This document shows positions 1-10,949 of a stretch of DNA of 64,000 bases, one piece after another. Location of the stretch: the NCBI GenBank assembly GCA_950106755.1, contig OX467082.1, positions 30,690,001 to 30,754,000 on the forward strand, read 5' to 3'. Source of the DNA: Climacium dendroides (lineage: Eukaryota > Streptophyta > Bryopsida > Hypnales > Climaciaceae). The first letter of the stretch is position 1, and every line of letters starts with the position of its first letter. The position numbers were made by a program, and so were the translations under genes. The notes beneath the pieces are model-generated. The model saw only the letters and a program-made list of their open reading frames with translations, ran no database searches and was not told the DNA's origin.

Positions 1-159
1 AATTTTCTGTAGATTAGGACTAGCTGATTTTTGTCATTTCGGACCAGTTTTTGTCACTTTGGACTGCTTTTCTTGTAGTGAGAGGACACACAATTCTAAG
101 GATTTCATTATAACAAATACACAAAAACAAAAACAAATAGCCTAATTTAACCTCTAAAA

Positions 160-1010
160 GACCAAATTATATTTTTTGGCATCATAGCGATCTTGTGTAG
201 CTCACTATGAATGGAATTTTTATTTTTTTCTTTGAAAATTTCACAAAAATGTGTTGAAGGAGTAGTTTTAAGGCCCAACAATTTTTATAACCTTTGATTA
301 CATGGTTAAAAAGTTATTGTATGATATGTAATGTCTTTGAACTACAAGCAACTTGGACAATTCAAAAAAATTATTAAAAAATAATTTTTTTAAGAAACAA
401 ATTTTTAAATTGGTTCTTTAGATGTATATGTAAGAGGAAAGCTTTGGATCATTCCATTTTGATCAACGAGTCAAAAGTTATGAAGAATTTTAGTTTGTGG
501 GTTCTTATCAAATCTCTACTCTAATTGAAGTTCTTTATTGAACTTAATTTTCAACATTTTTTGAAAAAAAAATCATAGGATGCAGATTTTTTATTACAAC
601 GTTACAACCATTGGAATTGGCATTTTAAAATCCATAACTAAATTCTTATCAATTTAGTATTTTAAATCATTTTCTACCTCTTTCTACTCTATGTGTTGTA
701 CAATTCCAAATGATTTGGAATTTTTTGAACATGTAGCGAACTTGCCTTAAAGGATGAATCCAAAGAAGCACCACCAACATGGACATTTTTCTATACAAAT
801 GTGATCTTGTGAAGTGTAGTTACCCGTTTTATCGCAAGGCCAATAAAAGGATTTTTGTCACTTCAAACCCTTATATCTTGCAATCTACGGAGTGGAAATT
901 TCTGAAATTTTTTCTCACATCTTCTCAAACCAAGATACTACAAGATCCTATGGTTACATGTGTCCAAAAATGTTTGTTTTTTTTCTAAAATTTGGTACTT
1001 GTACTAGAAA
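160..1010 (-). repeat. Dispersed AT-rich repeat, family A, copy 1
   Basis: This stretch aligns by eye along its length with about 25,856-26,760 in the same orientation. Both share the order of a block reading AAAGCTTTG, a block ATCATAGRATG followed by TTATTACAAC, ATTGGCATTTT, and CCAAAGAAGCACCACC. Shorter blocks match, in reverse complement, the copies at about 4.0-4.9 kb and 31.3-31.9 kb. No coding potential or termini were found, so the class is unknown; it is called minus only relative to those copies. Confidence 0.6.
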
Positions 1011-1910
1011 TGGTGGTTTTGGAGCGTTTTGGGTGAAAGCATAGTTAAAAACTTGTGGAAGTTAAAGTATGGATATCAATATTTGATATTAATAGCTAAA
1101 AGTTGTCAGATTAAATATACAATATTTGTTACATGTTGTAATGCTCTATATGTTAGAAACATAATTTGAAAAACTTTTCAAGTTTTTTTACTAGTTAATT
1201 TCCTTCAATTCTCATATTGAACCAGTTTTTGAAGAACTAGGCCCGGTTATTTTCTCTATTTTTTACTCCAAATAGAAATTTCATAACTTTTTGCACCTGA
1301 TGTTTTTTTGCCAATGTTTTCAACTTGCAAACCAGTTTTTTTTTCCCCAATTTCTCCAGCTAACTTTGAACAAAACCGCCAGGTTTTTTCCGAACACTGG
1401 TTAGAAAATCTTCTACGCCTTACATATGTACTCCATGTAAGCTTATGTTTGGAACATATATTGATAGTGGGTCACGTGTGTACGCACACCATATATTTTT
1501 TGAGGTTTATAATAGACCTAATCAGATGGACGTAACTTAATTTCATGGATGTTCAGTTGGTAGTGAAAACGGACGGAATGATTCTCCACTCACTACTCGC
1601 TCCGTCCGTCCGTCCCGCCATTTTTGGGGCATCCGATCCCGCGGATCCCACGTCGGCACCAGATCCCGATCCGTTCGCCAAGTGGCCCAAGTGCCTGGCC
1701 TTGCAATTGGGCATCCAGGTGTTAGGGCACACTTGGCGCTCTGTGGAGCGTTCGATCTTCTTTGTCCCGGATCTGAGGGCCACTCACCTCACTTTCCCAC
1801 TTCCCCTTCGGAGATTGGCATAATCTCTCCGTCCCTGGATTTTATTTCATTTTATTTTATTTCATTTTGGGGGGGGCCGGGATTTGGTTCAATCTGCGGA
1901 GTGTCGGTTA

Positions 1911-2010
1911 TTGTGCGGCTGGGAAGTGGCAATGCTAATATTAGGGCTCCTTTACACCTATTGTGAGGCTGGGAAGTTGCAATGCTAATATTAGGGCTGC
2001 TTTACACATA
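1911..2010. repeat. Tandem duplication, 50-bp unit, two copies
   Basis: Two adjacent copies (1911-1960 and 1961-2010) share GGCTGGGAAGT, GCAATGCTAATATTAGGGCT and TTTACAC with a few substitutions. No function is evident. Confidence 0.8.
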
Positions 2011-2737
2011 AAGGAAGAGACAATTCTTTTTGAGGCCGATTGTACAATATTTCAGCCCCTTTTGGGCTCAAGGTGGACCAACTACTCATTAGAATAAGGG
2101 TAGGTTTATATTGTACTGTGCCTAAGGCCGGATGGAAGGTCGGCCGGATTTGCCTTCAATTCGGCCCAAGTTTTTCCATCTGGCCCTAGTTAATGTAAAA
2201 CCCCTTGGACTGGATTCTAGGGCCGAATTTCCAATTCATGTGCTCTTGAATTTTCTCAATGCTCAATTAAAAAAAAATAGAAATATGCATGTTTTATCTT
2301 TCTTTTAAAAAAATTAAATTAAAAACAAATAATTTTTTTTTTCTTGTTTTTTTGTTTTCTTTTTGTTCCTATATATTTGATTTCTAAAATAAAAAAGAAA
2401 TTGATATATTCATGTATTTGAATTTTTTTTTTTAAATTTAATGTTTTGGTTTTCTTCTTATATAGAATATGCATTTGTAATCATCATGTTTAATGCTAAA
2501 TCATAGGTACTTCATTGGAGTCACTTAGATGATGATGTTCCTTAAAAATTAAAAAAGTGAACGCATAAGGTAGTTTGCTCTAAAAACACTCATGCTCTAA
2601 GAACGATCATGATGGAGAGGTAAATTTTGCTTTACTGAATGTACTAGCACATTTTAGGACATAGTCACTTTTAATGACTGTTGCCTTTCAACTTTAAAAA
2701 AATCATAATTAATTACACAAAGATTTAAAAAATATGA

Positions 2738-3112
2738 AACAAATCAGATCGCCAAAAAAATATGAGCATAAAGGGCCTAACATGCATAACCCCGATTATC
2801 AATTTATGGCTTCTCAAAATCTACTCTACAATTTTTTTTAATGAATGTGATTTTTTCTCTAAGATCTAATGTATTTGAGGCTCATTTCCAAAAGCCCTCA
2901 ATACTATGAAAGTCAAGATTGCAGTGGACCTCCTTGTATAAAATCTTGAATAAAAAAATCATAATCAATCATTTTCAAAATTGTATTTTTGATGCTAAAA
3001 CTAGACTTCAAAAAGACTTCAAAATATATGTAAACTACTAAAATTAGCAACTTGGTTAAGTTTTATTAGACTTCAAAGTATCATTGACACCAAAATTTGG
3101 TGCCTTGGACAT
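2738..3112 (+). repeat. Dispersed repeat, family B, uninterrupted copy
   Basis: This copy aligns with 5521-5610 followed by 8853-9063, the two halves that flank the PIF/Harbinger element. Shared blocks include AATATGAG, CATGCATAAC, GAGGCTCATTTCCAA, AGTCAAGATTGCARTGGAC and GATGCTAAAACTAGACTTCA, and both end near a short palindrome around CCAAAATTTGG. It supplies the empty site for that insertion. Confidence 0.75.
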
Positions 3113-4009
3113 TTAGAAATTAAGAACAACTCTACCAAATAAACATATACCAAATACCAAATAAAAATAAACATCTTATGTTGAGTTAGTTTAAAATGAT
3201 TGAAACTAGTAAGCTTTAAAATCTCATATTCAGTTAAAAATAATTTTATAGAACATCTTATCAAACTAAAAAAACTATATATATTATATATTAATATTAT
3301 TATATATAATATACTATAATAAGTTTATATAATATATTATAAATTGTATACACTTCTGCCCCAGAGCTCCCAAATTCAACCTACTGCTTCCAATTTTCAA
3401 ATAGATTGATGACAAATCAGAGCTCCAAAAATTTAGCAATGCATATCTGTGGAAGTTTCTTAAGCTCACAATCAACAAGCACACACCAAAATAGAAAACA
3501 AAAGACTTTGCATTGGTAGACGGTGGACATTTGTACAATCCAACGGAAGAGCCCAATTTGTCCCCAATCCGGCCCTAGATGGGAGTTTGGGCCACCAAAA
3601 ACCTCGTCCCGATTGCTCCCTTGGGACCGGATGGTTTGGCGCCAAAACCATACCACCTAAGGCGACACGTAGGATGAGTTGTAGTTCCATCCAGCCCCAA
3701 GTATAAATGCCTTGGGCCGGATTTGGAGAAATTGAGCACTCCTATTGGTTCAAACTTGGAGAGTTATGTCTAGCCCTCAATCCGGCCCCAAGTATAAACC
3801 GGCCCTAAGAGCATGGCCACCCTTACTTGCCAAGCTTGGCACGCTCAAATTTTCTATCTAATTTTGAAAGGCCTTCAAGTTCCTTGTCCCCTATCCTTGT
3901 TCATCAAATACAACCCACAAATAGTCAAGTGACCACTAATCAAATAGAATAAAAGATAAAGCAATCAAACTTATGATGAATGGTGATTTCAAGGGCCATT
4001 CCTTGGCAC

Positions 4010-4915
4010 GCTAGGTTTGAATGTTAACCCTTCAAGTTCTAAGGCCACTTTCCATTAAAAACCACTCAAAATTACCATTTCTGTAGTGAAGAGCAAAAAA
4101 AAATTTAATAATTTTTTTGCATATCTAAATGTAATTTATATTAGACTAGTATAAGAATGTGTATAAGAAATTTCACAAACTTTGATTGTGTAGATTGCAA
4201 GATATTTGCATTTAAAATAAAGGAAATAAATTTTTATGCACTTTGCTCAACTTCATTTTGGAGCTTTGAATCTTCATAATTTATAATTTTTGCTCTAATG
4301 ATTTTAAATTCCTAAATTTATATGATAAAGCATTGAGTTGAAAGGTATTCAAAGCCTAGCCTATTCATTAAAAATTTGTTAAATAGAAGTAGGTTCAAGG
4401 TTGAAGAAAAATCTAAATTGTTAATAGCTCTGAGATGGAATTGAGATACACTAATCTCAATGGTGAGAATATTCTAGCAAGAGATCTTGACCTTGTGAAA
4501 CTTTTTTTTGATTTTTTTTAGATATTGAGGTTAGAAATGAATCTTACAAGTTATTTTTCCAAGAAGATGTTTTAATTTCCTAGAAAACACTATTGTCCAT
4601 AACTTTCACATAACAAATCCAAATGGAATATATCAAAGCTTCCTATGTATATAAAAATATAATCTATACAAAAAAAAAGTTATTTTATATTTCTTTTAGT
4701 AATTTTGAAGGGAATTTTTTGCCTATTGAACTAAAAAGGGCTTATTTTATCATAACTTTTGTTTTTGGACTCTACTTGAAATAAAAATTATATTTTTGAA
4801 AAGATTCAAAAAAATCACAAAAAATATTGAGCCTATTCAAAATCCATTATGTCTCCCAAGGGAACAATGGGACTAGCCTCTAGGTGTAAAGGGATTGGGA
4901 CCAATTTTAGCCTTT
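4010..4915 (+). repeat. Dispersed AT-rich repeat, family A, opposite orientation
   Basis: This copy aligns by eye with about 31,310-31,935: shared blocks are CCATAACTTTCACAT, CCAAATGGAAT followed by ATCAAAGCTTCC, CATAACTTTTG, TTGAAATAAAAATTATAT, and AAAATCCATT followed by ACAATGGGACT. The central block matches the copies at 160-1010 and 25.9-26.8 kb in reverse complement. No open frame or terminal motif was found. Confidence 0.6.
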
Positions 4916-6834
4916 TGTCCAATTACAAGAGAGGATTTTGAAACTTTGACATAGCAAATTGGCCTAGCCTATAGGTGTAAAGCATCTCTTAGAGTCATTG
5001 GATGACAAAAAAGTTGCAATGTTGGGGCTCCCGCTTTTAAGGGGAACAAAGAAGCCCCCCTATTGTTGGTTATCATTTATTGATAACCAAAAATTATAAT
5101 ATGCAACGTTTAGGCCTTTTTTGAACTTTACTAACTATTTTATTTCAATTTTTGTTATAAACTATTTTTTAAGTACTCATTCTAGTCATTTTTTCTATTT
5201 TTAAGCAAAGATAAAAATAAGATAAAATATTTCCACTATTTTTTCTTGTATTTTACCCCCCAAACGTCCAAGGTCTTTTTTGAGCTTCTAGCAATTTGCT
5301 CTACATTGAACAAAAAGCCAACATTTGGATAAGTTGTATAATTTAAAAAAAAATTGTAACCATACAAATTCAAACTAGACATGTTAAAGATCACATAGGA
5401 AAAGAAAATACAACAATATGGGTTGAAAGATTATAATGTTTGATTATGAGGGTGTTAGAACTCCGAAAGTAATTTGTAGTCTTTCAATTATCTTTTCACA
5501 TGTCAAATCTAAAAAGTTGGTCACTAAAAAATATGAGGATAAAAGGCCCACCATGCATAACTTCAATATCTAATGTACTTGAGGCTCATTTCCAAGAGCT
5601 TTCAATATTAAGGGCCTTTCGCACATGACGCTAGCAAGCAGTGGTAGTAGAAGAGGGAAGTAGCGAAGTCACGGTGGAGGTCGCGGCAACAACAATGCTA
5701 TAGACGTCGACGAGTGTTAGCGTCAGCAACGGTAGGATGGCATGTTTGAAATGACCGTAGTGTTCACACGAGGCGCTGTTTCAGCTTCATGGGGGTGGTC
5801 CTACGTAGAGACAAGGGAAGGGTAGTCGCATTGCAAATACAATTGTAAAAGTTGTTGCAGAAGTAGAGACAGTCGTAGTGATTTCCGAGGCTTCCTCTAT
5901 CGTGCTCACTACCTTTTCTCCATCGATTTCCTTTGCTGTGAAGGATGCAAGTACACATTGCATTGCAAGCGACGACTTTTGCTAGATTGTCAGAAGTCAT
6001 AGTCGAAAGAGAGGAGGCTAGGGTTGATGGTGCGAAGTATCCGAGAGCACTTCAGGCTGCTGAGCGCCGAACAGAAACGACGATGGCGTCCATGTGCACA
6101 CATAGTAACGACTAGTTCAATGGCTTCTGTGAAAAGCAGTGTGTACGGTATGCGGAGGTGCGTGCTCATGGGCAACTATAGGACCTGAAGACGGTGACAT
6201 TCACAGAAAAGCAGGCTCTGATATAGGTACTTGACGAGCAATTTATGTTCGTCTTTTCTTTTATTTAGAAGCTTCGCAACCATGTCTAAGTCATCGAATT
6301 TGAACACCGTAGAATTGGTCGGTCATTAGTACATGTAATACCGAAAGGATTGCCATATAGCATAGATGAAGAGAAGTTCCAAAAAATTTCGAAACTATAC
6401 ATGCATCTGAATTGCATTACTTACTTTCATTCGCAAAGTACTGGGCGGCACTGTTCCTTGTACACCGTTCTTGCCCAACACTGTGTACATGCTGTGCATT
6501 CTTTAACCAGCCTTGCTAGGGCTATATATCAGAGACTGTCGTGTCCGTGGCCCAATAGCACTACCAACGTCAGTGTTATTGGCATCCTCATTGGCATTTT
6601 CTCATAGCTGATTTCGACGACCCTGTAGACATCATATCCTTGGCATCCATCATGTTGCTCATGCTCCTGCATAGCAACCGCCAGCTGTTACTCGTTGCAC
6701 CGGCCAACAGCGTTGAAGAAGATAACGTGGATGTCAACAATTTCCAGTAGCTAATGTAGTCTTCTGCTCAGCAGTTGGATGGTACCACCCGAGCGACTTT
6801 GCACCATTTTCGACTTCTTGACAATTTGAGCGCC

Positions 6835-7424
6835 ATGGATGAAGACCTAGGCTACTGGGTGAAACCACGATCTACCACTTGGTTTTCACGCTTCATTCTC
6901 CAAGAATATGACGACTCTTAGTGGTTGCAAATGTTCCGGATGATAAAGCATAATCTTCTCAGTCTCTCTCAATTGCTTTCTCCGTTAGTGAAGAAGAAAG
7001 ATACAAGATATCGCATGTCCATTCCTGTGACTATACGCATTGCTTGTACACTGTTCAAACTCTGTCATGGAACAAGCTTGCTGATTTGTAGTGAGATGTT
7101 CGCGGTAGGTAGGAGCCCAATGTCCATTATGCTTCGACAAGTTGTCCATGCAATCAACACTGGTCTCCGCGGCGAAATTAAGTGGCCCTTTGGCGATGCG
7201 CTCCAACAAGTTGCCCAAGACTTCCAGGGAATTTGTGGTCTGCCGGCTGCTTTGGTGCAATTGACGGAACGCACTTCGCAATAGCGAAACCCCAAGTAGG
7301 AGGTGCTGATTACTACTACTTCAAGTCTGGTGCATATACTATGAACTACCAAGCCGCAGTGGACAGCTCCAAGAGGTTTCTGGACCTCTACGTTGGTATG
7401 CCTCACTATAACAAAACATGGTAA
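6835..7424 (+). pseudogene. PIF/Harbinger DDE transposase, broken and truncated
   Basis: In one frame from ATG 6835 the protein begins MDEDLGYWVKPRSTTWFSRF, then meets an in-frame TAG at 6919-6921 and continues through the family's LSPLVKKKDTRYR and IPVTIRIACTLFKL region to about 7245. A one-base frame change there leads into the frame carrying GAIDGTHFAI, which holds the first catalytic aspartate. Reading stops at 7424, before the region where the family carries its second aspartate (HDAR) and the glutamate, so two of the three catalytic residues are absent. It cannot encode an active nuclease. Upstream sequence (5.63-6.83 kb) shows only weak, unassignable frames. Confidence 0.8.
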
Positions 7425-7545
7425 AAAAGGCCGCGCACATATGGTCATCATCGGTCTTTTAGCCACGTTTTTGCGCATGCGCACGTAGTGGATTATTTCA
7501 GTTTTTTTCAATTTCCCACTGCTATTTTAAGAATTATGAAACGTG

Positions 7546-8223
7546 TTATATATCAACGGAAAGGTATTTTGAATACGCAACCGTGATAACCGCAACGCTA
7601 ATGCGAAACCATTTTTGTGCATCTAGTACCATAGCCTCTCCAACATCTGTGCTTTCTTTTTCTTCCATACATAGAGAGCATTTTGCATCTATAAGAGCAG
7701 CAACTTCTTGTGAACTCCAGTTTGGACACCTCTCTTTCCGTTGTCTCTTATTACTTGGATCTGCTACGTTGACGTCTTTGCTGCCAATCGGTTGATTTAT
7801 TCCGAGCAAAGCATGTGCTAGTTTGACTATGCTTTGGTGTACAGTGGACGCTGAGCCTGCGCCATAATTACAGCAGTGTCACTCTCGTCTATGACAAATT
7901 TTTTGTCTGCTTCAGACCTTTCAAGCTGCATGGTATGTAAGAGAAAGTCATACCTTTCAAACTGCAGGACTGTGGAGTTTTCGATGCTAGAATCCGCGGC
8001 AGTCTTGCAAAACAGAACAGCACAGTGCAACCGTCAACATACGTCGCCAATAATGCGAACATGTTAGCACTACTGAAAACAATATACTGCAAACAGTGCA
8101 CGTTCTCGCATGAATCACCTTGCACAAATCAATCGGCAGACGATTGACGTACCGGGGCTGTAGACCAGGACCTGTCTGCCCAATGACGCAGGAGATCACT
8201 GGCTGCATCGTCGGTCCATCCAC
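7546..8223 (-). pseudogene. Harbinger Myb/SANT-like partner gene, decayed
   Basis: On the minus strand, two fragments look like the Myb/trihelix-type DNA-binding protein that accompanies PIF/Harbinger transposases. One near 8160-8223 reads WTDDAASDLLRHWADR and one at 7546-7809 reads CPNWSSQEVAALIDAK. They lie in different frames with stops between, so the gene is either broken or split by introns I cannot place. The family's role is to help the transposase bind the element ends and enter the nucleus. Assignment rests on motif resemblance and position only. Confidence 0.5.
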
Positions 8224-8852
8224 AGCCTACCAGCAAGAACACGAACAAGAATGAGTGATCGAACTGTTGCGTTGAATAGTACCCGGTCAATCAAATCAAG
8301 AACAATTTCTCAATCTGCCTATTAGTGGCAATTGCATTATTGCTAATGCTCATTGCTTTGGTCCCACTAATGTTGGACTAAAGGTCTGATAGAAGTGTAG
8401 AACATGAAATTCACGATCCACAATCGCGAATTTGTACAGATGTAGGCTGCCTTCCTATCGCTACACATTCAAATTAAATATATTGTAACACTGGCATTGT
8501 CCGGTCCTTCACATGGGCGCCAGCTGAAGAACTTCTGTACGCTTAAATATTTTAAAGTTAATCGCCATTAGTTAGTAAACACGCGATGTGGGGGAGGCTA
8601 CGTACCACCAATTCTTTTATTCAGAAATCTTCATTTCAGCCTGATTTTGTCCTATTTCATTTCATGCACTTAAATACTATCCTACATGTACGAGTTGCCG
8701 CTGCCTTCTTCCACCACCGCTCTTTGTGGCAACCATGTGGGTAGCCACGTAGGATTAGTCACTACAACACTTCATAGGTCTGTACACCGTCATCTTGACT
8801 TCCATGAAGCTGCCTTCTAACAATGTTCTCAGTGCCCAGTGCGAAAGGTCCT

Positions 8853-10368
8853 TTATGAAAAGTCAAGATTGCAATGGACACCCTTGTACAAAATCTTGGA
8901 TAGAAAAATCACAGTCAATCATTTTCAAAATCAAATCTTTGATGCTAAAACTAGACTTCAAAAAAGATTTTTCAATAATATATACTACTCAAAATAACAA
9001 TTTAGTTAGGGTTTTGTTTAACTTCAAAGTATTGGCAAGGCACCAAAATTTGGTGCCTCAAGCATTTATGGGTTGAAAATCTAGTCAGTTATTCTCTCAT
9101 TTTTATCAGCTCACTTTGCACAACCATCATTTATTCCTGAACATTGATCCCACTTGAGGCCAAACGACTTTCCTTCATCATTGCCCATGTTTTTCATCTT
9201 AGGTTGGGGAAGGGAAGCAATCAAATTTATTATTTATGAGTGATGATAAAATTTGGAAAATTTGAAACCGTACATAACTATGCACTCAAAATACAGGTAC
9301 AACCTCACAAAGCTACTTGTCGAATTGTCATGTGGGGCTATGTTGAATTCCTAATAGGATGTATTTTTATTTTTGAAATCATACATAACTTCCCTCAAAC
9401 GATGGATCCTATGACCTTGGAAAAAACCTGAAAATTTTATTGCTTTGCATGCTTCAATTTTACATATATTTAAGTAGAATTTATTTTATTTATTTTTCAA
9501 AGATGCAATGACATGACCCTTGGAAATTTTCTGATTTTTTTGTGAAAAGTTGAAATTATTGTAAATTTTTTAAAGAGAATGAAAAAAATTCATATCATAT
9601 ACAAAACATGCTTAAAAAATATGAAAATTTTGGCATTGTCATATATTATAGTGTAGAACATGACAATGTAAACCAAAGTTTAATGTCATTTTAAAATTAG
9701 AAAATCAATAGATTGTGGTTGTAGGCTAAATTCTCAATTTTACGATTTAAGAAAAAAATGGAATAGAAACTTGGCCAAATAAGCTTTATTTCATCAACTA
9801 AACTCTAATTCAAAAAATACCATTTTGCACCTAAAATTTAGATAAAGTGAATGGGGGTTGGAGTTGTCAAAATACACTAGAAAAACATCTTTTGTGAATG
9901 ATCTGTTTTTTTAGCATCGCCTTCTATAGAAAAAACAATAATATCTCTATGAGGGAATTTCCACAATCATGCACTAGAAACATGCATAAGAAAAACTCTA
10001 AAAAAATTGGATGAAAAATTGCAATTTTTCATCTTTTATTGGTCATTTGAAATCATCAAAAAAAAACTTTTAAGGTATTATGGTCCTTTTAGGGTTAACT
10101 AATGATGGAGAGTTCCTATTGTTCATTTTCCCCAATCAAAAGTGGACCCTCTAACATTACTTAAAGGTAGTAAGTAGACAAATGGTGTGTTCTAAATTAA
10201 ACTTAAAGTCCCTCTTGTAGTATCTTAGAAAGGAATTTACCTTAGTTGTAGGGCAAGGTTGGTGGAAAATAATTCTAAAAATAATTATCAAAATTTTAGA
10301 ATATTTATTTTTTGAAAAAACATAAAATTTTATGTTGAAAAAAGATTTTCAAATTATTTTTTAGCATC
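8853..10368. other. Right half of family B repeat, then AT-rich intergenic
   Basis: About 8853-9063 is the right half of the family B repeat split by the Harbinger insertion. The rest, up to the retrotransposon target site, is AT-rich with homopolymer runs. I see no gene, and the short open frames lack recognisable domains. Confidence 0.6.
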
Positions 10369-10373
10369 TATTG

Positions 10374-10797
10374 TGTTACGACTCAGTCGTAACAGCTGGA
10401 CGTATTCATCACCGGTTGCAAGAAGACCTCTTACCTGGGACGGAGGTTACTCGAGACGGTTATCTTCATGACAGTTACGGTGCATGCCTCGAGAGTCCAG
10501 TTGTTCCTTTAAAGCTCAGTGAGGGGAGCCATGTCCCTCACTCGACATTCTGTTAATACCCAGCATACTTGTACGCACTTGCTTCCATCTTGCATTGCGA
10601 GTTTAGATACTAAACTGGATTAAACAGAGAGTTAACACTAACCGAGGAATTACCTTTTGATTTCAGTCAGGATGACTTGATTACGTAGGAATCAGCATGA
10701 GTCTCGAATCTCAATATCATCGAAGAGAATGCCTAAGCGCTGAGATTGCCCGTCAGAGTGTCGACAGAATACGAAGCAGTGTGAAGGAATCCTGACA
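10374..10797 (+). repeat. 5' LTR of the chromovirus
   Basis: The 424-bp repeat matches 15785-16208 with six transitions. It opens with two 10-base arms, TGTTACGACT and AGTCGTAACA, around a single C, a perfect small palindrome. A TATA-like TTTAAA sits at 10508-10513, and the predicted transcript start, and hence the U3/R boundary, is near 10540. The first 183 bases repeat the coding end of pol, so U3 is also protein-coding in the downstream copy. Confidence 0.95.
10508..10513 (+). promoter_or_regulatory. TATA-like box of the LTR promoter
   Basis: TTTAAA lies about 32 bases upstream of ACTCGACATT at 10540, the segment that pairs with the primer-binding region. That spacing suits a TATA box with a start at about 10540. 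The same motif is kept in the 3' LTR at 15919-15924. There is no transcript evidence in the sequence. Confidence 0.5.
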
Positions 10798-10798
10798 A

Positions 10799-10808
10799 AA
10801 TGTCGAGT
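10799..10808 (+). other. Primer-binding site of self-priming type
   Basis: The sequence just inside the 5' LTR does not begin with TGG, as a site for a tRNA 3' end would. AATGTCGAGT here is instead the perfect complement of ACTCGACATT at 10540-10549 inside the LTR, and after one mismatch three further bases also pair. One or two bases separate the LTR end from the pairing, which fits the extra nucleotides integrase normally removes. This is the arrangement known for Tf1 of fission yeast and related elements, whose own transcript 5' end primes minus-strand synthesis. Function here is inferred. Confidence 0.7.
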
Positions 10809-10949
10809 CCCTGATTGTCCACGCTCCACAGGATGGGTTTGAAGATGTGAGAATCCGGGCAAGACCTATGATCGAATTGTTTTTCCTTGAAACTGGGTTA
10901 CGGGAAAGATGCCGGGAATTTTCATGATTACGGTTGATTCATAACAGTG

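Larger units (their letters stand above)
1..5607. other. AT-rich intergenic stretch built of diverged repeats
   Basis: I see no supported gene here. The short open frames lack recognisable domains. The stretch holds repeat copies described separately (about 160-1010, 2738-3112 and 4010-4915), a 50-bp tandem duplication near 1911, a GC-richer patch at about 1545-1830 and another with GGCC-rich motifs at about 3540-3810, and a TA-rich palindromic tract near 3269-3345. The GC-rich patches could be remnants of MITEs or of a promoter; I could not find clean termini. Confidence 0.6.
5611..8852 (+). mobile_element. PIF/Harbinger DNA transposon, 3,242 bp, decayed
   Basis: The element is bounded by 14-bp terminal inverted repeats, AGGGCCTTTCGCAC on the left (5611-5624) and its complement with one mismatch on the right (8839-8852). 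It is flanked by the 3-bp target duplication TTA (5608-5610 and 8853-8855), the hallmark of this superfamily. It sits inside a family B repeat, and the uninterrupted copy near 2.9 kb reads straight across the insertion point. Inside are a broken DDE transposase on the plus strand and a decayed Myb/SANT-like partner gene on the minus strand, the usual two-gene, convergent layout. The base composition is visibly less AT-rich than the flanks. Confidence 0.88.

Noticed and set aside
10798..10830. A tRNA initiator-methionine primer site, usual for plant LTR elements
   Set aside because: The sequence next to the LTR does not begin with TGG and does not resemble the usual site; the complement to the LTR itself explains it better.
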